Source: Lachnospiraceae bacterium
GTDB lineage: Bacteria; Bacillota; Clostridia; Lachnospirales; Lachnospiraceae
Assembly (NCBI GenBank): GCA_900770345.1
Contig: CAAGKF010000284.1
Location: 1-18,308, forward strand
Length of the DNA stretch: 18,308 nucleotides
Direction of reading: 5' to 3'
Below the pieces are notes generated by a model, which was not told the DNA's origin, ran no database searches, and was given only the letters and a program-made list of their open reading frames with translations. Shown here piece by piece: positions 1 through 7,475 of this stretch. The translations under genes were made by a program, and so were the position numbers. The stretch's first letter is position 1. Each line of letters opens with the position of its first letter.

Positions 1-31
1 CGAAGAAGGTTTCTATATTGACCTCTTTTAA
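1..31 (+). CDS. 3' end of an unidentified gene entering from the left
   Basis: The first 31 bases read open in one plus-strand frame as EEGFYIDLF followed by TAA at 29-31. A strong intrinsic terminator in the same direction starts 17 bases after that stop, which is what supports this being a real gene tail. Too little of the protein is visible to name it. It is convergent with the HTH gene at 381-581. Confidence 0.4.
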   Translation, partial: EEGFYIDLF

Positions 32-48
32 CCACCGTCTGTTTCATC

Positions 49-73
49 ATGCCCGCTTCCAGCGGGCATTTTT
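49..73 (+). terminator. intrinsic terminator
   Basis: A perfect 9-bp stem (ATGCCCGCT at 49-57, AGCGGGCAT at 61-69) with a 3-base loop runs straight into a T tract at 69-73. This is a textbook Rho-independent terminator for the plus-strand gene ending at 31. A minus-strand transcript would lack the T tract. Confidence 0.85.
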
Positions 74-380
74 AATTCAAAGGTTCTTCAGCGGGAGAAC
101 TTTCCTTTAATATAAAAAAGAGAGCCGTGCCGACCAGCTTTTTGCCAATCGATACGATCTCTCATATAAGGAAAAGAAAAAGACCGAGATGGAAACGCTG
201 ATCAATCCCCCGCTTCTGGATCCTCCAGTTTGGGATGGTTACCATGCGTCCCGATCTACACGGCCTTTGAAACTTCATAAAAATTTTATATTAGCATCAC
301 TATGGACACATAATGAATTTTTCGGAATCTTCTCCAACGATATTCAGTTTTAGTATATCCGTCCGGTGTCACGAGTCTCA
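74..380. other. intergenic stretch, no convincing gene
   Basis: This stretch lies between the plus-strand terminator and the end of the HTH gene. The only open frame of note is a plus-strand 53-codon ORF at 189-350, whose frame is open from about 112. It has no good ribosome binding site and I do not recognise it. I see no RNA gene, repeat or terminator for the HTH gene here. It may be eroded mobile DNA. Confidence 0.4.
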
Positions 381-581
381 TCACTCATAGAAAATCTCGT
401 AAGCCTCAGAATCCGACATATGAAGAATGTACTTAAGCTTTTCAACTTCTGCCGGTTTGAATTTCGTCCGTCCTGAAATCTTACTGTAGTACGTTGAGCG
501 TTCGATTCCAAGTTGTCTTGCGAGAAATTCAACTTTGTAACCGGAGGCTTTCACAACGGATTCGAGTTTGTTTCTATTCAT
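381..581 (-). CDS. small phage-type helix-turn-helix DNA-binding protein
   Basis: This encodes a 66-residue protein starting MNRNKLESVV. The start at 581 is chosen because AGGAGG lies 7 bases upstream; the longer open frame to 641 runs back over the promoter. Residues about 15-37 (EFLARQLGIERSTYYSKISG) read as an XRE/Cro-like helix-turn-helix. The remainder is a short helical tail, so there is only room for a DNA-binding domain, as in phage Cro-type or small repressor proteins. It has its own near-consensus promoter and candidate operators upstream, suggesting autoregulation. It sits alone downstream of the rpsB-tsf terminator, which fits a prophage or integrative-element remnant. The family call is from motif reading; its target is unknown. 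Confidence 0.75.
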   Translation of the reverse strand: MNRNKLESVVKASGYKVEFLARQLGIERSTYYSKISGRTKFKPAEVEKLKYILHMSDSEAYEIFYE

Positions 582-609
582 CTCCGTCCTCCTCTCTGTT
601 TGTAGTTTA

Positions 610-638
610 AGTATATCACATTGTTTCCTGTTTGTCAA
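610..638 (-). promoter_or_regulatory. sigma-A promoter of the HTH gene
   Basis: Reading the minus strand, TTGACA (633-638) and TATACT (610-615) are separated by exactly 17 bp. This is a consensus -35 and a 5/6 -10. The transcript would start near 603, about 22 bases before the ATG at 581. Confidence 0.85.
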
Positions 639-642
639 CACT

Positions 643-756
643 TTTGTCTACATTTTTTAAATGTTTTTCTTTGTGTGTTTTTGAAAATCATTTGTTTTTC
701 TTTGTAAATACATTATATCATATAAATACAAAAAATCAACATATTTGTATACATTT
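643..756. promoter_or_regulatory. three operator-like dyads upstream of the HTH gene
   Basis: TTTGTCTACATTT (643-655) and TTTGTATACATTT (744-756) differ at a single base, and TTTGTAAATACATT (701-714) is a related copy with one extra base. Each has a TGT/ACA half-site pair. The first lies 4 bp upstream of the -35 box of the HTH promoter. Spaced dyads next to a small repressor gene suggest repressor operators, but binding is inferred. The divergent side, toward about 1000, has no convincing gene. Confidence 0.4.
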
Positions 757-971
757 AAGAATCTCGTAAGAATTTTTAAGTCTACGTAAGAAATTATCGG
801 TTACACCCACGAGTATAAGTAAAACTTGGACTCAGAAGAGAAATGAAAACATATCGGAAGAAAATGAGTAAAATTTTGACACAACCTCCTACCCAACTTT
901 CTACCCAAAACTATGTTAAAAATAAGAATTTTTATGGACTATTTCGGACTTTTTAGATTTATGGATTTGAG

Positions 972-1030
972 TAAAAAAGAAAGCCCGTCCATGCCGATTT
1001 TCCTTTAAAATCAAGCATTTCTGAGCTTTC
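972..1030 (-). terminator. intrinsic terminator of the rpsB-tsf operon
   Basis: On the minus strand, 31 bases after the tsf stop, GAAAGCTC (1030-1023) pairs with GGGCTTTC (986-979). Inside it, ATGC (1018-1015) pairs with GCAT (994-991) and GATTTT (1012-1007) with AAAATC (1001-996). The long interrupted stem is followed directly by a run of six T (978-973). Stem plus U tract make this the operon terminator. Confidence 0.75.
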
Positions 1031-1060
1031 GACTTGTAAGATTTTTAGAAAGTTATCGAA

Positions 1061-2005
1061 TTAGTTTCCAGCCATCTGCTTTGCAACTTCCTCAGCAAAG
1101 TTCTCGTTTTTCTTCTCCAGGCCCTCGCCGGTCTCAAAACGAACGAACTTCTTGATCTTGATGTTCGCGCCGTTTGCCTTAGCTACGGATGCAACATACT
1201 GGGATACGCTCTGCTTTCCGTCCTCAGCCTTTACATATACCTGATCAAGCAGACAGAATTCCTTCAGCTCTTTGTTGATACGTCCCTGGATCATTCCCTG
1301 AATAACCTTCTCAGGCTTGGAAGCTTCCTTCGGGTCGTTCATGATCTGAGCCATCAGAATGGCCTTCTCATGCTCAATAAATGCCTCATCTACTTCATCA
1401 CGGCTTGTAAAGGTTGGCTTTAATGCTGCAGCCTGCATAGCTACGTTCTTAGCCATCTCCTTCACTGCATCGTTGACAACATCAGTCTCAACATCAACCA
1501 GAACACCGATCTTGCCGCCTGCATGGATGTAGGAAGCAACGAAACCGTTCTCCTCAACTACCTGCTGGAAACGACGGATGTTCATATTCTCGCCGATAAT
1601 AGAAATCTGAGAGGACAGAGCTTCCTTTACAGTCAAAGTCTCATCCTTTGCCCACTTCTCAGCCATGAAAGCGTCCATATCAGCTGCAGTTGTGTTCAGA
1701 GCCTGAGCGGCAACATCTGCAACATAAGCCTGGAATTTTGCGTTCTTAGCAACGAAATCGGTCTCAGCGTTTACTTCCACGATAACTGCCTTCTTGCTGT
1801 CAGCGGTCATTGTGGTATCTACAATACCCTCAGCTGCAATACGGCCAGCCTTCTTAGCTGCGCCGGCAAGTCCCTTTTCTCTCAAGAACTCAACAGCCTT
1901 GTCCATATCGCCATCTGTAGCTGCAAGAGCCTTCTTGCAGTCCATCATTCCGGCGCCGGTCATCTCTCTTAACTCTTTTACCATTCCTGCGGTTACTGCT
2001 GCCAT
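1061..2005 (-). CDS. tsf: translation elongation factor Ts
   Basis: EF-Ts is the cytoplasmic nucleotide exchange factor that regenerates EF-Tu-GTP. The 314-residue product begins MAAVTAGMVKELREMTGAGM, typical of the N-terminal UBA-like domain. It contains the diagnostic TDFVAKN motif that contacts EF-Tu, followed by the dimerisation core and a C-terminal module; it is longer than the 283-residue E. coli protein. The start at 2005 follows GGAGG by 8 bases; a TTG at 2020 in the same frame overlaps that ribosome binding site and is unlikely. It lies 68 bp after rpsB on the same strand in the conserved rpsB-tsf operon, and a terminator follows. pyrH and frr, which follow tsf in many Firmicutes, are absent here. 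Confidence 0.97.
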   Translation of the reverse strand: MAAVTAGMVKELREMTGAGMMDCKKALAATDGDMDKAVEFLREKGLAGAAKKAGRIAAEGIVDTTMTADSKKAVIVEVNAETDFVAKNAKFQAYVADVAAQALNTTAADMDAFMAEKWAKDETLTVKEALSSQISIIGENMNIRRFQQVVEENGFVASYIHAGGKIGVLVDVETDVVNDAVKEMAKNVAMQAAALKPTFTSRDEVDEAFIEHEKAILMAQIMNDPKEASKPEKVIQGMIQGRINKELKEFCLLDQVYVKAEDGKQSVSQYVASVAKANGANIKIKKFVRFETGEGLEKKNENFAEEVAKQMAGN

Positions 2006-2073
2006 TTCTTCTTCCTCCAAATATTAAAGTTTTAATCTTTACAGTTCAGACAAATAGCTCTGATGAAATGTAA

Positions 2074-2826
2074 TTAAGCCTCTGCGCTCTCTGCTTCAAA
2101 TGCATCAACAGGAACTTCGATCTCCATTGCGCCCTCTAAAACTTCACCCTGCTTAGCCTCGATTACAGCATCAGCCATCTTGGATACGATCAGCTTAACG
2201 GCTCTGATAGCGTCATCGTTGCCCGGGATCACGTAATCCAGTTCTTCCGGATCACAGTTGGTATCAACAATACCGATCAGCGGAATGCCCAGAGTATGAG
2301 CTTCCTGAACACAGATGTGCTCCTTCTTGGGATCTACTACGAAAATAGCATCCGGCAGCTTCTTCATTTCTTTGATACCGCCCAGGTTCTTCTCCAGCTT
2401 CTCCCATTCCTTCTTTAACTCAATAACTTCCTTCTTAGGAAGAACATCGAAGGTTCCGTCCTGGGACATCGTCTCGATCTCTTTCAGTCTAGCAATACGG
2501 CTCTGGATGGTCTTGAAGTTGGTCAGCATGCCGCCCAGCCATCTCTCATTTACAAAATACATACCGCAGCGCTCTGCCTCAGTCTTGATAGCTTCCTGAG
2601 CCTGCTTCTTGGTTCCTACAAACAGAATAGTACCACCGTTGGCAGCGATATCGGATACTGCCTTGTAAGCCTCATCTACCTTGCCTACAGACTTCTGTAA
2701 GTCGATGATATAGATACCGTTTCTCTCGGTATAGATGTAAGGAGCCATCTTGGGGTTCCATCTTCTTGTCTGGTGACCGAAATGTACACCAGCTTCCAGT
2801 AACTGCTTCATTGAAATAACGCTCAT
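2074..2826 (-). CDS. rpsB: 30S ribosomal protein S2
   Basis: This is the small-subunit protein S2, 250 residues, beginning MSVISMKQLLEAGVHFGHQT. The VHFGHQTRRWNPKMAPYI block, the GTKKQAQEAI segment and the DAIFVVDPKKEHICVQEA segment are characteristic of S2. The start at 2826 is set by GGAGGG 6 bases upstream; the open frame to 2925 covers the transcribed leader. It is the first gene of the rpsB-tsf operon, driven by the promoter at 2985-3013 with a leader of about 150 bases. The protein ends in an acidic Ala/Glu-rich tail. Confidence 0.98.
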   Translation of the reverse strand: MSVISMKQLLEAGVHFGHQTRRWNPKMAPYIYTERNGIYIIDLQKSVGKVDEAYKAVSDIAANGGTILFVGTKKQAQEAIKTEAERCGMYFVNERWLGGMLTNFKTIQSRIARLKEIETMSQDGTFDVLPKKEVIELKKEWEKLEKNLGGIKEMKKLPDAIFVVDPKKEHICVQEAHTLGIPLIGIVDTNCDPEELDYVIPGNDDAIRAVKLIVSKMADAVIEAKQGEVLEGAMEIEVPVDAFEAESAEA

Positions 2827-2851
2827 GTTTTTTCCCTCCATTTGGTTTTTT

Positions 2852-2885
2852 AGCCGGTTCTGCTGAGCTTTAGAAGCCGGCTTCT
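2852..2885 (-). promoter_or_regulatory. possible structured element in the rpsB leader
   Basis: In the rpsB leader, AGAAGCCGGCTTCT (2885-2872) is a perfect palindrome. Its AGCCGG can alternatively pair with CCGGCT (2857-2852), just ahead of the rpsB ribosome binding site. Two mutually exclusive hairpins near a ribosomal protein start are compatible with autogenous control by S2, but this is inference. Confidence 0.25.
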
Positions 2886-2984
2886 TCCGCCTGTTTCTCA
2901 TGCTTCCCGGAAGACCTGACCGCAATCCGCATATTCAGGCACCATTCCGTAGAATCCACAGACGTGTTTTTTGTCAGCCTTATC

Positions 2985-3013
2985 AATATAACATAAATAG
3001 GGGCAGCTTGCAA
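2985..3013 (-). promoter_or_regulatory. promoter of the rpsB-tsf operon
   Basis: On the minus strand TTGCAA (3013-3008) and TATATT (2990-2985) are 17 bp apart, a good sigma-A promoter. Transcription would start near 2978, about 150 bases before the rpsB ATG. Confidence 0.65.
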
Positions 3014-3034
3014 GCACTTTTTGCAAACTGTCCC

Positions 3035-3086
3035 TATTTTACTGTTCTTATTTTGCTGTTTCTTTTTACTGTCTCTATTTTACTGT
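3035..3086. repeat. four-copy short tandem repeat upstream of the rpsB promoter
   Basis: The plus strand carries TATTTTACTGT-like units starting at 3035, 3049, 3062 and 3076. The first and fourth are identical; the second and third each differ from them at one position. The period is 13-14 bp. On the transcribed strand the unit is ACAGTAAAATA. The array lies between the codY stop and the rpsB -35 box. Confidence 0.6.
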
Positions 3087-3141
3087 CCCGACCTTGTTGT
3101 CCCTGTCTGAACGGTGCACTCCGGATTTCCCAACCCCAATG

Positions 3142-3933
3142 CTATTTCAGATTGGAATTGGACGCTTTGATCGCCTTCAGCTCGTCAAAAACCACATCGT
3201 TCAGAACCTTGATATAGGTTCCCTTCATTCCGGAGGAACGTGACTCAATAACACCGGCACTTTCAAACTTGCGCAGGGCATTCACAATAACAGAACGGGT
3301 GATTCCCACTCGGTCTGCTATCTTGCTGGCTACCAGAATTCCTTCATTTCCATCCAGCTCTTCAAATATATGGATAATAGCTTCCAGTTCTGAGAAGGAA
3401 AGAGTACTGATCGCGGATTTTACGATCTGAACCTTTCTGGTCTCCTCCGCATTCTCCTCATTGACGGAACGCATCATCTCAAGGCCTACTACCGTAGTAC
3501 CGTATTCGCTTAAAATAATATCATCAATATCATACTGGCTGTCTGATTTGTAAATAAACAGCGTTCCCAGGCGCTCTCCCGCAATATCGATCGGAGTAAT
3601 AATTGCCTGATATTTCCTGACATTTTCCTCAGCAAAACCCAAAGTTGCCAGATTTACGTTCTCTTTTGTTGACAAAACGCTGAGCAGACGTTCATTAAGC
3701 ATCTTATCCACAAAACCGCCAACCTGGTCCTCGATCAATTCTTCAATCTCATCAACACCAGGCCAGATGCTTACCCCCAGAACCTTGCCCTTCTTGCTGA
3801 TAACCAGAATATTGGACAACAAAATCTCACTTAAAACTTTACAGATATCATTGAATACAACCTTGTGAGAATTATTGTTATGCAATAGCTTGTTGATCTT
3901 TCTCGTTTTGTCCAACAATTGAACGCTCATCAT
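3142..3933 (-). CDS. codY: CodY, GTP/branched-chain amino acid-sensing global regulator
   Basis: CodY represses stationary-phase, nutrient-scavenging and virulence genes of low-GC Gram-positives when branched-chain amino acids and GTP are plentiful. The 263-residue product has the N-terminal ligand-binding GAF region, with the GERLGTLFIYKSDSQYDIDD and SEYGTTVVGLEMMR blocks. It has the highly conserved C-terminal winged HTH at about residues 201-244 (VASKIADRVGITRSVIVNAL, then the SAGVIESRSSGMKGTYIKVL block). The preceding SELEAIIHIFEELDGNEG stretch is also typical. Tandem ATG codons at 3933 and 3930 follow AAGGAGG by 5 and 8 bases; I chose the first. It stands alone between topA and rpsB with its own promoter. 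The trmFO, xerC and hslVU genes that precede codY in Bacillus are missing. Confidence 0.97.
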   Translation of the reverse strand: MMSVQLLDKTRKINKLLHNNNSHKVVFNDICKVLSEILLSNILVISKKGKVLGVSIWPGVDEIEELIEDQVGGFVDKMLNERLLSVLSTKENVNLATLGFAEENVRKYQAIITPIDIAGERLGTLFIYKSDSQYDIDDIILSEYGTTVVGLEMMRSVNEENAEETRKVQIVKSAISTLSFSELEAIIHIFEELDGNEGILVASKIADRVGITRSVIVNALRKFESAGVIESRSSGMKGTYIKVLNDVVFDELKAIKASNSNLK

Positions 3934-3986
3934 CGAAACCTCCTTATCCAGATTGTATAACAATAAAATTACTCTGCTAATAATTG

Positions 3987-4016
3987 AATTTTAGCACAAT
4001 TTCAGAGCAATAACAA
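3987..4016 (-). promoter_or_regulatory. codY promoter with candidate CodY box
   Basis: On the minus strand TTGTTA (4016-4011) and TAAAAT (3993-3988) are 17 bp apart. The -10 box lies inside a 15-bp sequence (3987-4001) that matches the CodY consensus AATTTTCWGAAAATT at 11 positions, read on the plus strand. Position over the -10 would allow autorepression. With four mismatches the operator call is tentative; the promoter call is firmer. Confidence 0.5.
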
Positions 4017-4065
4017 TAGTTTTTTGAAGTTTTCGATTATTTTAACATTTTGCTATTTTTCGAAA

Positions 4066-4138
4066 CAGTTCAGGCTGCGGAAAGTCCAATGCTTCCTGAA
4101 TACCGAATGGCATTCAGGAAGATATGCCGTCTGAACTG
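4066..4138 (-). terminator. nested hairpins at the 3' end of topA
   Basis: An inner perfect 10-bp stem (CTTCCTGAAT at 4092-4101, ATTCAGGAAG at 4112-4121, 10-base loop) lies within an outer 13-nt stem (4066-4078 with 4126-4138, 11 of 13 paired). The inner stem overlaps the topA stop. No strong T tract follows directly on either strand, so it may be a weak or factor-assisted terminator or an mRNA 3' stabiliser. Confidence 0.5.
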
Positions 4139-6219
4139 CTGCTTTTATCCATCCGATAACCGCAGGTTTCACTGGAGCACAGGAGCTTATTTCCCTTCTC
4201 CACCATATAGGAACCGCACTGGGGACACTTCTGGGTGGATGGCTTCTGCCAGGACATAAAATCACAGTCCGGATTATTCTCACAGCCAAAATAGAGACGG
4301 CCCTTCTTTGTCTTCTTGCGAACAAGTTCTTTTCCGCATTTCGGACACGGAATTCCGATCTTTTCCAGATACGGCTTGGTATTCTTGCACTCCGGAAATC
4401 CCGGGCAGGCCAGAAATTTGCCGTGAGGACCATATTTGATCACCATATTGCGTCCGCACTGCTCGCAGATCTCGTCCGTAACCTCATCCTCAATCTTTAC
4501 GGAATCCAGTTCCTTTTCCGCAGTCTTTACCGCCTCGTCAAGATCCGGATAGAAATTCCTGACTACGGTTTTCCAGGCCACACTGCCGTCAGCCACCCGG
4601 TCAAGAAGAGATTCCAAATTCGCGGTAAAGCTCAGATCTACGATACTGGGGAATGCCAGCTTCATAATGCGGTTTACCACATCTCCCAGCTCTGTGACGT
4701 ACAGATTTTTATTTTCCTTTACCACATATCGTCTGGCAATAATCGTGGTAATGGTAGGCGCATAGGTGCTGGGACGGCCGATCCCCTGTTCTTCCAGCGC
4801 TTTGACCAGAGAAGCCTCTGTGTAATGAGCCGGAGGCTGAGTGAAATGCTGACTGGGTTCCAGCTTTTCCAGCTGCAGCACTGTTCCCTTTTCCATCTCT
4901 CCCAGCGCCTGCCCTTTTTCTTCCTCATCATCCGCTTCCACATAAACAGACATAAATCCGTCAAAGGAAAGGCGGGAAGCAGAGGCCGTAAAAAGATGGC
5001 CTGCCGCTCCGATGCGAACAGATGTGGTTTCGTAAACAGCCGGAGCCATTCTGCTGGCGGCAAATCTTTTCCAGATCAGCTGATACAGACGGAACAGATC
5101 TCTGGACAGTGATTCCTTTACAATCACCGGCGTAAGCTTGATGTCGGTAGGACGAATCGCCTCATGGGCATCCTGAATCTTCCCGTTTCCTTTCTTTGCC
5201 TGATCACCCCCGGCTACATACTGCTCACCGTAATTCTGGCTCACAAAAGCTCTTGCTGCCGCGTCCGCTTCATCCGCAACACGTGTGGAATCTGTACGCA
5301 GATAGGTGATCAGACCGATCGTACCATGACCCTTCACCTCCACGCCTTCGTACAGCTGCTGCGCCAGACGCATGGTCTTCTGTGTGGAAAAATTCAGCGC
5401 CTTGGAGGCCTCCTGCTGCAGGGTACTGGTCGTAAAAGGAATCGGTGCTTTCTTTACCCGTTCTCCCTTTTTCACCTCTTCCACTTCGTAAGAGCAGCCT
5501 TCCAGATCCCGAAGGATCATATCCAGCTCGTCTTTGCTGTGAATGGCAGCCTTGCCGCCCTTCTGGTCTCTCGCGCCGTAATATTTGGCTTTCAGAGGCT
5601 TTTTGCTGCCTTTTAACTGGAGTGATGCCTCCAGATTCCAGTATTCCTCGGGAATAAAGGAATTGATCTCATCCTCACGGTCACAGATCATACGCAAAGC
5701 AACGGACTGTACCCGGCCGGCACTTAATCCGCGCTTAACCTTTGCCCAGAGAAGAGGGCTGATACGGTATCCTACCATACGGTCCAGCATTCTTCTGGTC
5801 TGCTGCGCATTTACCAGGTTCATATCCAGAGCCCTGGGGGATTTTAAAGAGGCTTTAACCGCATTCTTTGTAATCTCATTAAAACTGATGCGGTATACAT
5901 CCTTCCCCTTCAGTTCATCCAATTTCAGAGCCTTCATAAGGTGCCAGGAAATGGCCTCTCCCTCGCGGTCAGGGTCCGTTGCCAGATAGATCTTATCCGC
6001 CTTTTTCACTTCCTTGCGAAGCTTGGCAAGTACATCTCCCTTTCCCCGGATGGTAATATATTTGGGTTCAAAATCATTCTCCGGATCAAAGCCCATCTGA
6101 CTTTTGGGCAGATCCCTGACATGACCTCCGGATGCATCTACCTCATAATTGGCCCCCAAAAATTTTTTAATGGTCTTCACTTTCGCCGGTGACTCTACAA
6201 TTACCAGATAATTCGCCAT
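4114..6219 (-). CDS. topA: DNA topoisomerase I (type IA)
   Basis: This enzyme relaxes negative supercoils by transient single-strand cleavage through a 5'-phosphotyrosine. The 701-residue product starts MANYLVIVESPAKVKTI, the usual TOPRIM opening with the catalytic Glu9. It has the TOPRIM metal triad in TDPDREGE (Asp82, Asp84, Glu86) and the active tyrosine in TYLRTDSTR (Tyr306). The C-terminus holds three four-cysteine zinc modules at about 585-611, 625-652 and 665-686, then a short Ser-rich tail. The start at 6219 has AAGGAG 7 bases upstream. It lies 95 bp downstream of dprA on the same strand, the dprA-topA order seen widely in Firmicutes, and is probably co-transcribed from the comM promoter. 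Confidence 0.98.
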   Translation of the reverse strand: MANYLVIVESPAKVKTIKKFLGANYEVDASGGHVRDLPKSQMGFDPENDFEPKYITIRGKGDVLAKLRKEVKKADKIYLATDPDREGEAISWHLMKALKLDELKGKDVYRISFNEITKNAVKASLKSPRALDMNLVNAQQTRRMLDRMVGYRISPLLWAKVKRGLSAGRVQSVALRMICDREDEINSFIPEEYWNLEASLQLKGSKKPLKAKYYGARDQKGGKAAIHSKDELDMILRDLEGCSYEVEEVKKGERVKKAPIPFTTSTLQQEASKALNFSTQKTMRLAQQLYEGVEVKGHGTIGLITYLRTDSTRVADEADAAARAFVSQNYGEQYVAGGDQAKKGNGKIQDAHEAIRPTDIKLTPVIVKESLSRDLFRLYQLIWKRFAASRMAPAVYETTSVRIGAAGHLFTASASRLSFDGFMSVYVEADDEEEKGQALGEMEKGTVLQLEKLEPSQHFTQPPAHYTEASLVKALEEQGIGRPSTYAPTITTIIARRYVVKENKNLYVTELGDVVNRIMKLAFPSIVDLSFTANLESLLDRVADGSVAWKTVVRNFYPDLDEAVKTAEKELDSVKIEDEVTDEICEQCGRNMVIKYGPHGKFLACPGFPECKNTKPYLEKIGIPCPKCGKELVRKKTKKGRLYFGCENNPDCDFMSWQKPSTQKCPQCGSYMVEKGNKLLCSSETCGYRMDKSSSSDGISS

Positions 6220-6260
6220 TCTAAAACTCCTTATTCCGCTCAATAATATTCTTACACAAT

Positions 6261-6284
6261 GCCCGTATCCCTCAGGGACACGGC
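6261..6284. other. hairpin between dprA and topA
   Basis: GCCCGTATCCC (6261-6271) can pair with GGGACACGGC (6275-6284) across a 3-base loop, with one bulge and one G-U pair. The T tract (TTTTAT) lies on the plus-strand side, opposite to the genes, so it is not an obvious terminator for dprA. It may be a partial transcription pause or processing site within the operon. Confidence 0.35.
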
Positions 6285-6314
6285 TTTTATCTCAGACGGA
6301 AACAAATTAATTCG

Positions 6315-7475
6315 TCATTGCAACATTCCTCGGATATAGTACAGTCCTGCAGTACGAACTGCCAATCCCCCCAACTCCAGTTCCAGCAATGCGCTCATCG
6401 CGCGGCTGACGCTCAGACCGGTCATAACGGCGATCTGTTCCAGATGGAGGGGTTCGGAATCTAGGCAACTATACACCATTTTTTCAATCTTTGCAAGTCC
6501 CTTCTCATTTTTTTCACCGATATCCGGTGATTTTTTGTAAGCAATTCCCAATACATTCAATACATCTGCCGGAGATGTGAGAATGGCCGCTCCGGCCTGT
6601 ATCAAACTGTTGCAGCCCTCGCTAAGGGCATCCGTAATGCGTCCGGGAAGAGCAAAAATATCTTTTCCCTGCTCCAGCCCTGCCTCCGCAGTGATCAGGG
6701 ATCCGCTTCTTTTTCGGGCCTCTATTACAAGCACTACATCTGACAAACCACTGATGATCCTGTTCCGTAGCGGAAAATTCATGGCCAGAGGACCTGTATC
6801 CGGCGGATATTCCGTCAGAATGCCTCCCTGCTTTACAACTTGTCCGTACAGTGCATAATTTGCCCGGGGATAGCAGATATTAATCCCGCATCCCAGCACA
6901 CCGAATGTACGTCCTCCCCCGGAAATGGCTCCTCTGTGACCGGCCGCATCAATTCCCAGTGCCAGGCCGCTGATGATCTCCACACCGGCCGCGGCCAGTT
7001 CTCTTCCCATGTATTCCGCAGTCTGCTGTCCATAGGCCGTACAGCTTCTGGCTCCTATAACGGCAGCAGAAGGTTTTTCCTCGTCCGGAAGTTCCCCTTT
7101 TACATAAAGTCCCATAGGATAGTCATACATATGCCTGAGACGCCGTGGATATTCCTGATCAAGAGGTGTGATAAAGCGGATTCCTTTTTCTGAAAGGCGA
7201 TGATATTCCTCCAGCACCGGCAAAAGCTGCCCCTTCCACCGATCATAAGCACTGCATTTATCCTCGCTGCGCAATATCCCCCATTTTTTTAAATCCATTC
7301 CTTCTATATAATATGCATTTTCAAATCCGCCGGCCTGCTCCCCGATTTTCCGGACAGCTGCGGCTCCCAGTCCCTTCATGCGGCAAAGCCAGTAAAGAAA
7401 TTCCTTTTCCCTCATTCTCTTCTCTGTCAGCAACTGGTCCTGCATCTTTCCACTCTGAATATTTCCGTTCTGCAT
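6315..7475 (-). CDS. dprA: DNA-processing protein DprA (Smf)
   Basis: DprA binds incoming single-stranded DNA and loads RecA during natural transformation; it also occurs in many bacteria not known to be transformable. The 386-residue product has an N-terminal helical/HhH-like region, then the DprA Rossmann-like fold with VIGARSCTAYG (about 139-149), ISGLALGIDAAGHRGA (about 168-183) and the FPLRNRIISGLSDVVLVIEA block. It ends in a winged-helix-like domain (LHLEQIAVMTGLSVSRAMSA). The start at 7475 overlaps the comM stop by one base (TGATG) and has AGGAGG 9 bases upstream, showing translational coupling to comM. Function is inferred from the family; no other competence gene besides comM is visible. 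Confidence 0.95.
   Translation of the reverse strand: MQNGNIQSGKMQDQLLTEKRMREKEFLYWLCRMKGLGAAAVRKIGEQAGGFENAYYIEGMDLKKWGILRSEDKCSAYDRWKGQLLPVLEEYHRLSEKGIRFITPLDQEYPRRLRHMYDYPMGLYVKGELPDEEKPSAAVIGARSCTAYGQQTAEYMGRELAAAGVEIISGLALGIDAAGHRGAISGGGRTFGVLGCGINICYPRANYALYGQVVKQGGILTEYPPDTGPLAMNFPLRNRIISGLSDVVLVIEARKRSGSLITAEAGLEQGKDIFALPGRITDALSEGCNSLIQAGAAILTSPADVLNVLGIAYKKSPDIGEKNEKGLAKIEKMVYSCLDSEPLHLEQIAVMTGLSVSRAMSALLELELGGLAVRTAGLYYIRGMLQ

Noticed and set aside
189..350. Plus-strand 53-codon ORF in the left islet
   Set aside because: It has no ribosome binding site and no recognisable domain, and lies in probably eroded DNA. Noted in the intergenic entry only.
843..956. Short plus-strand ORF (about 37 codons, starting MKTYRKKMSK) upstream of the tsf terminator
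   Set aside because: It is very short and AT-biased, has a poor ribosome binding site and no terminator, and could arise by chance.
4124..4135. Exact Neisseria DNA uptake sequence ATGCCGTCTGAA on the plus strand at the end of topA
   Set aside because: It is a single copy in a Firmicute-type genome and is explained by the end of topA plus an inverted repeat. The nearby dprA and comM do not imply DUS-dependent uptake.
4423..5989. Long plus-strand open frames opposite topA
   Set aside because: They are antisense shadows of topA, which has complete catalytic motifs; the plus-strand frames show no domain and no ribosome binding sites.
6261..6284. Hairpin between dprA and topA as a dprA terminator
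   Set aside because: The T tract lies on the side opposite to the direction of transcription, and topA has no clear promoter of its own, so termination there is unlikely.
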